Origin: an uncultured Bacillota bacterium
Lineage (GTDB): Bacteria > Bacillota_I > Bacilli_A > Erysipelotrichales > Erysipelotrichaceae
Direction of reading: 5' to 3'
Assembly (NCBI GenBank): GCA_946619805.1
Contig: CAMOMM010000069.1
Coordinates: forward strand, 1 to 5,824
DNA: 5,824 nt
Shown here: positions 5,048-5,824 of the stretch, piece by piece
How positions within the stretch are numbered: position 1 is the first letter of the stretch
Layout of the letters: each line of letters starts with the position of its first letter
The notes under the pieces: model-generated
Told to the model about the DNA's origin: nothing
Seen by the model: the letters and a program-made list of their open reading frames with translations, nothing else
Database searches by the model: none
Program-made: the position numbers and the translations under genes

Positions 5048-5539
5048 ATGGCAAAACTTAGTGCAAGTGCAACTGCTAAGATCCTTGAAATCTGTGACCG
5101 TTATACGGATGAAAAGACTCCGTTAATGATGATTTTAAGTGATATCCAGAATGAGTACGGCTACATTCCTCTGGAAGTACAGGAACTGGTTTCTGCTAGA
5201 ACAGGAATTTCTGTTGCTGAGATCTATGGTGTTGTAACCTTCTATTCATTCTTCTCCCTGACTCCGAAAGGAAAGTACATCGTAGGATGCTGTTTGGGCA
5301 CGGCATGCTATGTAAAGGGAGCACAACAGATCATTGACAAGTTTTCAGATGTTCTGGGGATCAAGCCTGGTGAAACCAGTGCTGACGGACTGTTCACACT
5401 TGATGCTTTACGCTGTATCGGTGCCTGCGGTATCGCTCCGGCTGTAAGCATTAACGGACAGGTTCATCCTAAGATGACTGTAGACAAGGTCAAGAACATT
5501 GTTGATGAAATTCGCGCAAAGGAAGGTGCAGCTGCATGA
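5048..5539 (+). CDS. nuoE: NuoE-like [2Fe-2S] subunit of an NADH-linked (electron-bifurcating) hydrogenase or related complex
   Basis: A 163-aa thioredoxin-like ferredoxin subunit. The N-terminal helical part contains TPLMMILSDIQNEYGYIP and the hallmark GVVTFYSFFSLTPKGKY. The [2Fe-2S] ligands are C82 and C87 (C-x4-C in CCLGTAC) and C123 and C127 (C-x3-C in RCIGACG); C81 is an extra adjacent cysteine. Length matches the usual 155-175 aa. In complex I, HydABC/HndABCD hydrogenases and NAD-dependent formate dehydrogenases this subunit passes electrons to or from the FMN/NADH subunit. With a NuoF-like gene carrying its own N-terminal [2Fe-2S] domain next, a bifurcating [FeFe]-hydrogenase is the likeliest assignment (HydC/HndA), but the catalytic subunit is beyond the window. 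A strong AAGGAAAGGG (5031-5040) lies 7 nt before the ATG. The stop overlaps the next start as ATGA. Confidence 0.92.
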   Translation: MAKLSASATAKILEICDRYTDEKTPLMMILSDIQNEYGYIPLEVQELVSARTGISVAEIYGVVTFYSFFSLTPKGKYIVGCCLGTACYVKGAQQIIDKFSDVLGIKPGETSADGLFTLDALRCIGACGIAPAVSINGQVHPKMTVDKVKNIVDEIRAKEGAAA

Positions 5540-5824
5540 TCAGAACAGTAGAAGAATTTAACGCAAAAAAAGCTGTATGTACTGCAAATCTTGAAGCCAA
5601 GATCAGTGGCTCTGATGGAAGACGTCATATCGTTTTATGCGGTGGTACCGGATGCTTATCCAGCCATTCAGATCAGATCAAGGAAAGATTTGAAGAAGTA
5701 TTAAAGGAAAGAGGACTGGAAGACAGAGCAACTGTTAACCAGGTTGGCTGTTTCGGTTTCTGTTCTCAAGGACCTTTCGTTAAGATCTATCCTGAAGATA
5801 CTCTGTACCGCATGGTCAAGATTA
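5536..5824 (+). CDS. nuoF: NuoF/HydB-like NADH-binding subunit, N-terminal part only (cut by window edge)
   Basis: The frame opens at ATG 5536 inside the nuoE-like stop (ATGA overlap) and runs without a stop to the edge, giving 96 codons (MIRTVEEFNAKKAV...). This part is an N-terminal thioredoxin-like [2Fe-2S] domain, with C-x4-C in LCGGTGC and C-x3-C in VGCFGFC, followed by the SQGPFVKIYPEDTLYRMV strand-turn typical of the family. NuoF homologues with this added domain are the HydB/HndC subunits of bifurcating and NADP-reducing hydrogenases and some formate dehydrogenases. The FMN/NADH-binding core, [4Fe-4S] site and any C-terminal ferredoxin domain would lie downstream, outside the window. 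GGAAGG (5521-5526) lies 9 nt before the ATG. The overlap implies coupled translation and equal amounts of the two subunits. Confidence 0.88.
   Translation, partial: MIRTVEEFNAKKAVCTANLEAKISGSDGRRHIVLCGGTGCLSSHSDQIKERFEEVLKERGLEDRATVNQVGCFGFCSQGPFVKIYPEDTLYRMVKI

Overview
The window reads as a piece of chromosome from an anaerobic, low-to-mid G+C Firmicute. The reasons are strong purine-rich ribosome binding sites, sigma-A-type promoters with 16-17 bp spacers, a short lipoprotein signal with an LVGC lipobox, and the start of an operon of the NADH-linked (electron-bifurcating) [FeFe]-hydrogenase type. A member of the Erysipelotrichia or a related gut/oral lineage would fit, but that placement is an inference from protein style and not a match to a known genome.

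Left part, minus strand (1-1791). The first 14 bases are the 5' end of what looks like a tRNA-Leu running off the left edge, with a promoter directly upstream of it. Next comes a cation diffusion facilitator (CDF) metal exporter with Mn-type metal-site residues and an apparently doubled cytoplasmic domain, then a YfcE-type metallophosphoesterase. A compact intrinsic terminator lies between these two genes, and a candidate promoter for the CDF gene is embedded in it.

Middle part, plus strand (1811-4983). A divergent intergenic region carries back-to-back promoters. To the right, a Crp/Fnr-family regulator is followed by three ABC-transporter genes: lipoprotein substrate-binding protein, permease and a very small ATPase. 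They are packed with a 16-nt gap and then 23-nt and 14-nt overlaps, so all four are almost certainly one transcript. A perfect 16-bp palindrome lies just after the predicted transcription start of the regulator, where a bound protein would block transcription. The simplest model is an autoregulated regulator-transporter operon for an unidentified small substrate. A long hairpin after the ATPase probably ends the operon.

Right part, plus strand (4953-5824). A NuoE-like [2Fe-2S] protein overlaps by four bases the start of a NuoF-like protein that is cut by the right edge. This is the usual beginning of hydCBA / hndABCD-type operons, in which NADH and ferredoxin oxidation are coupled to H2 metabolism. 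Their likely promoter overlaps the terminator hairpin of the transporter operon, and an imperfect inverted repeat sits between promoter and start codon.

Most gene families are familiar. The points worth following are the uncharacterised regulator/palindrome/transporter unit next to hydrogenase genes, and the two places where a promoter is built into the preceding terminator. I found no CRISPR array, insertion sequence or other mobile element, and no intergenic stretch over 300 bases.
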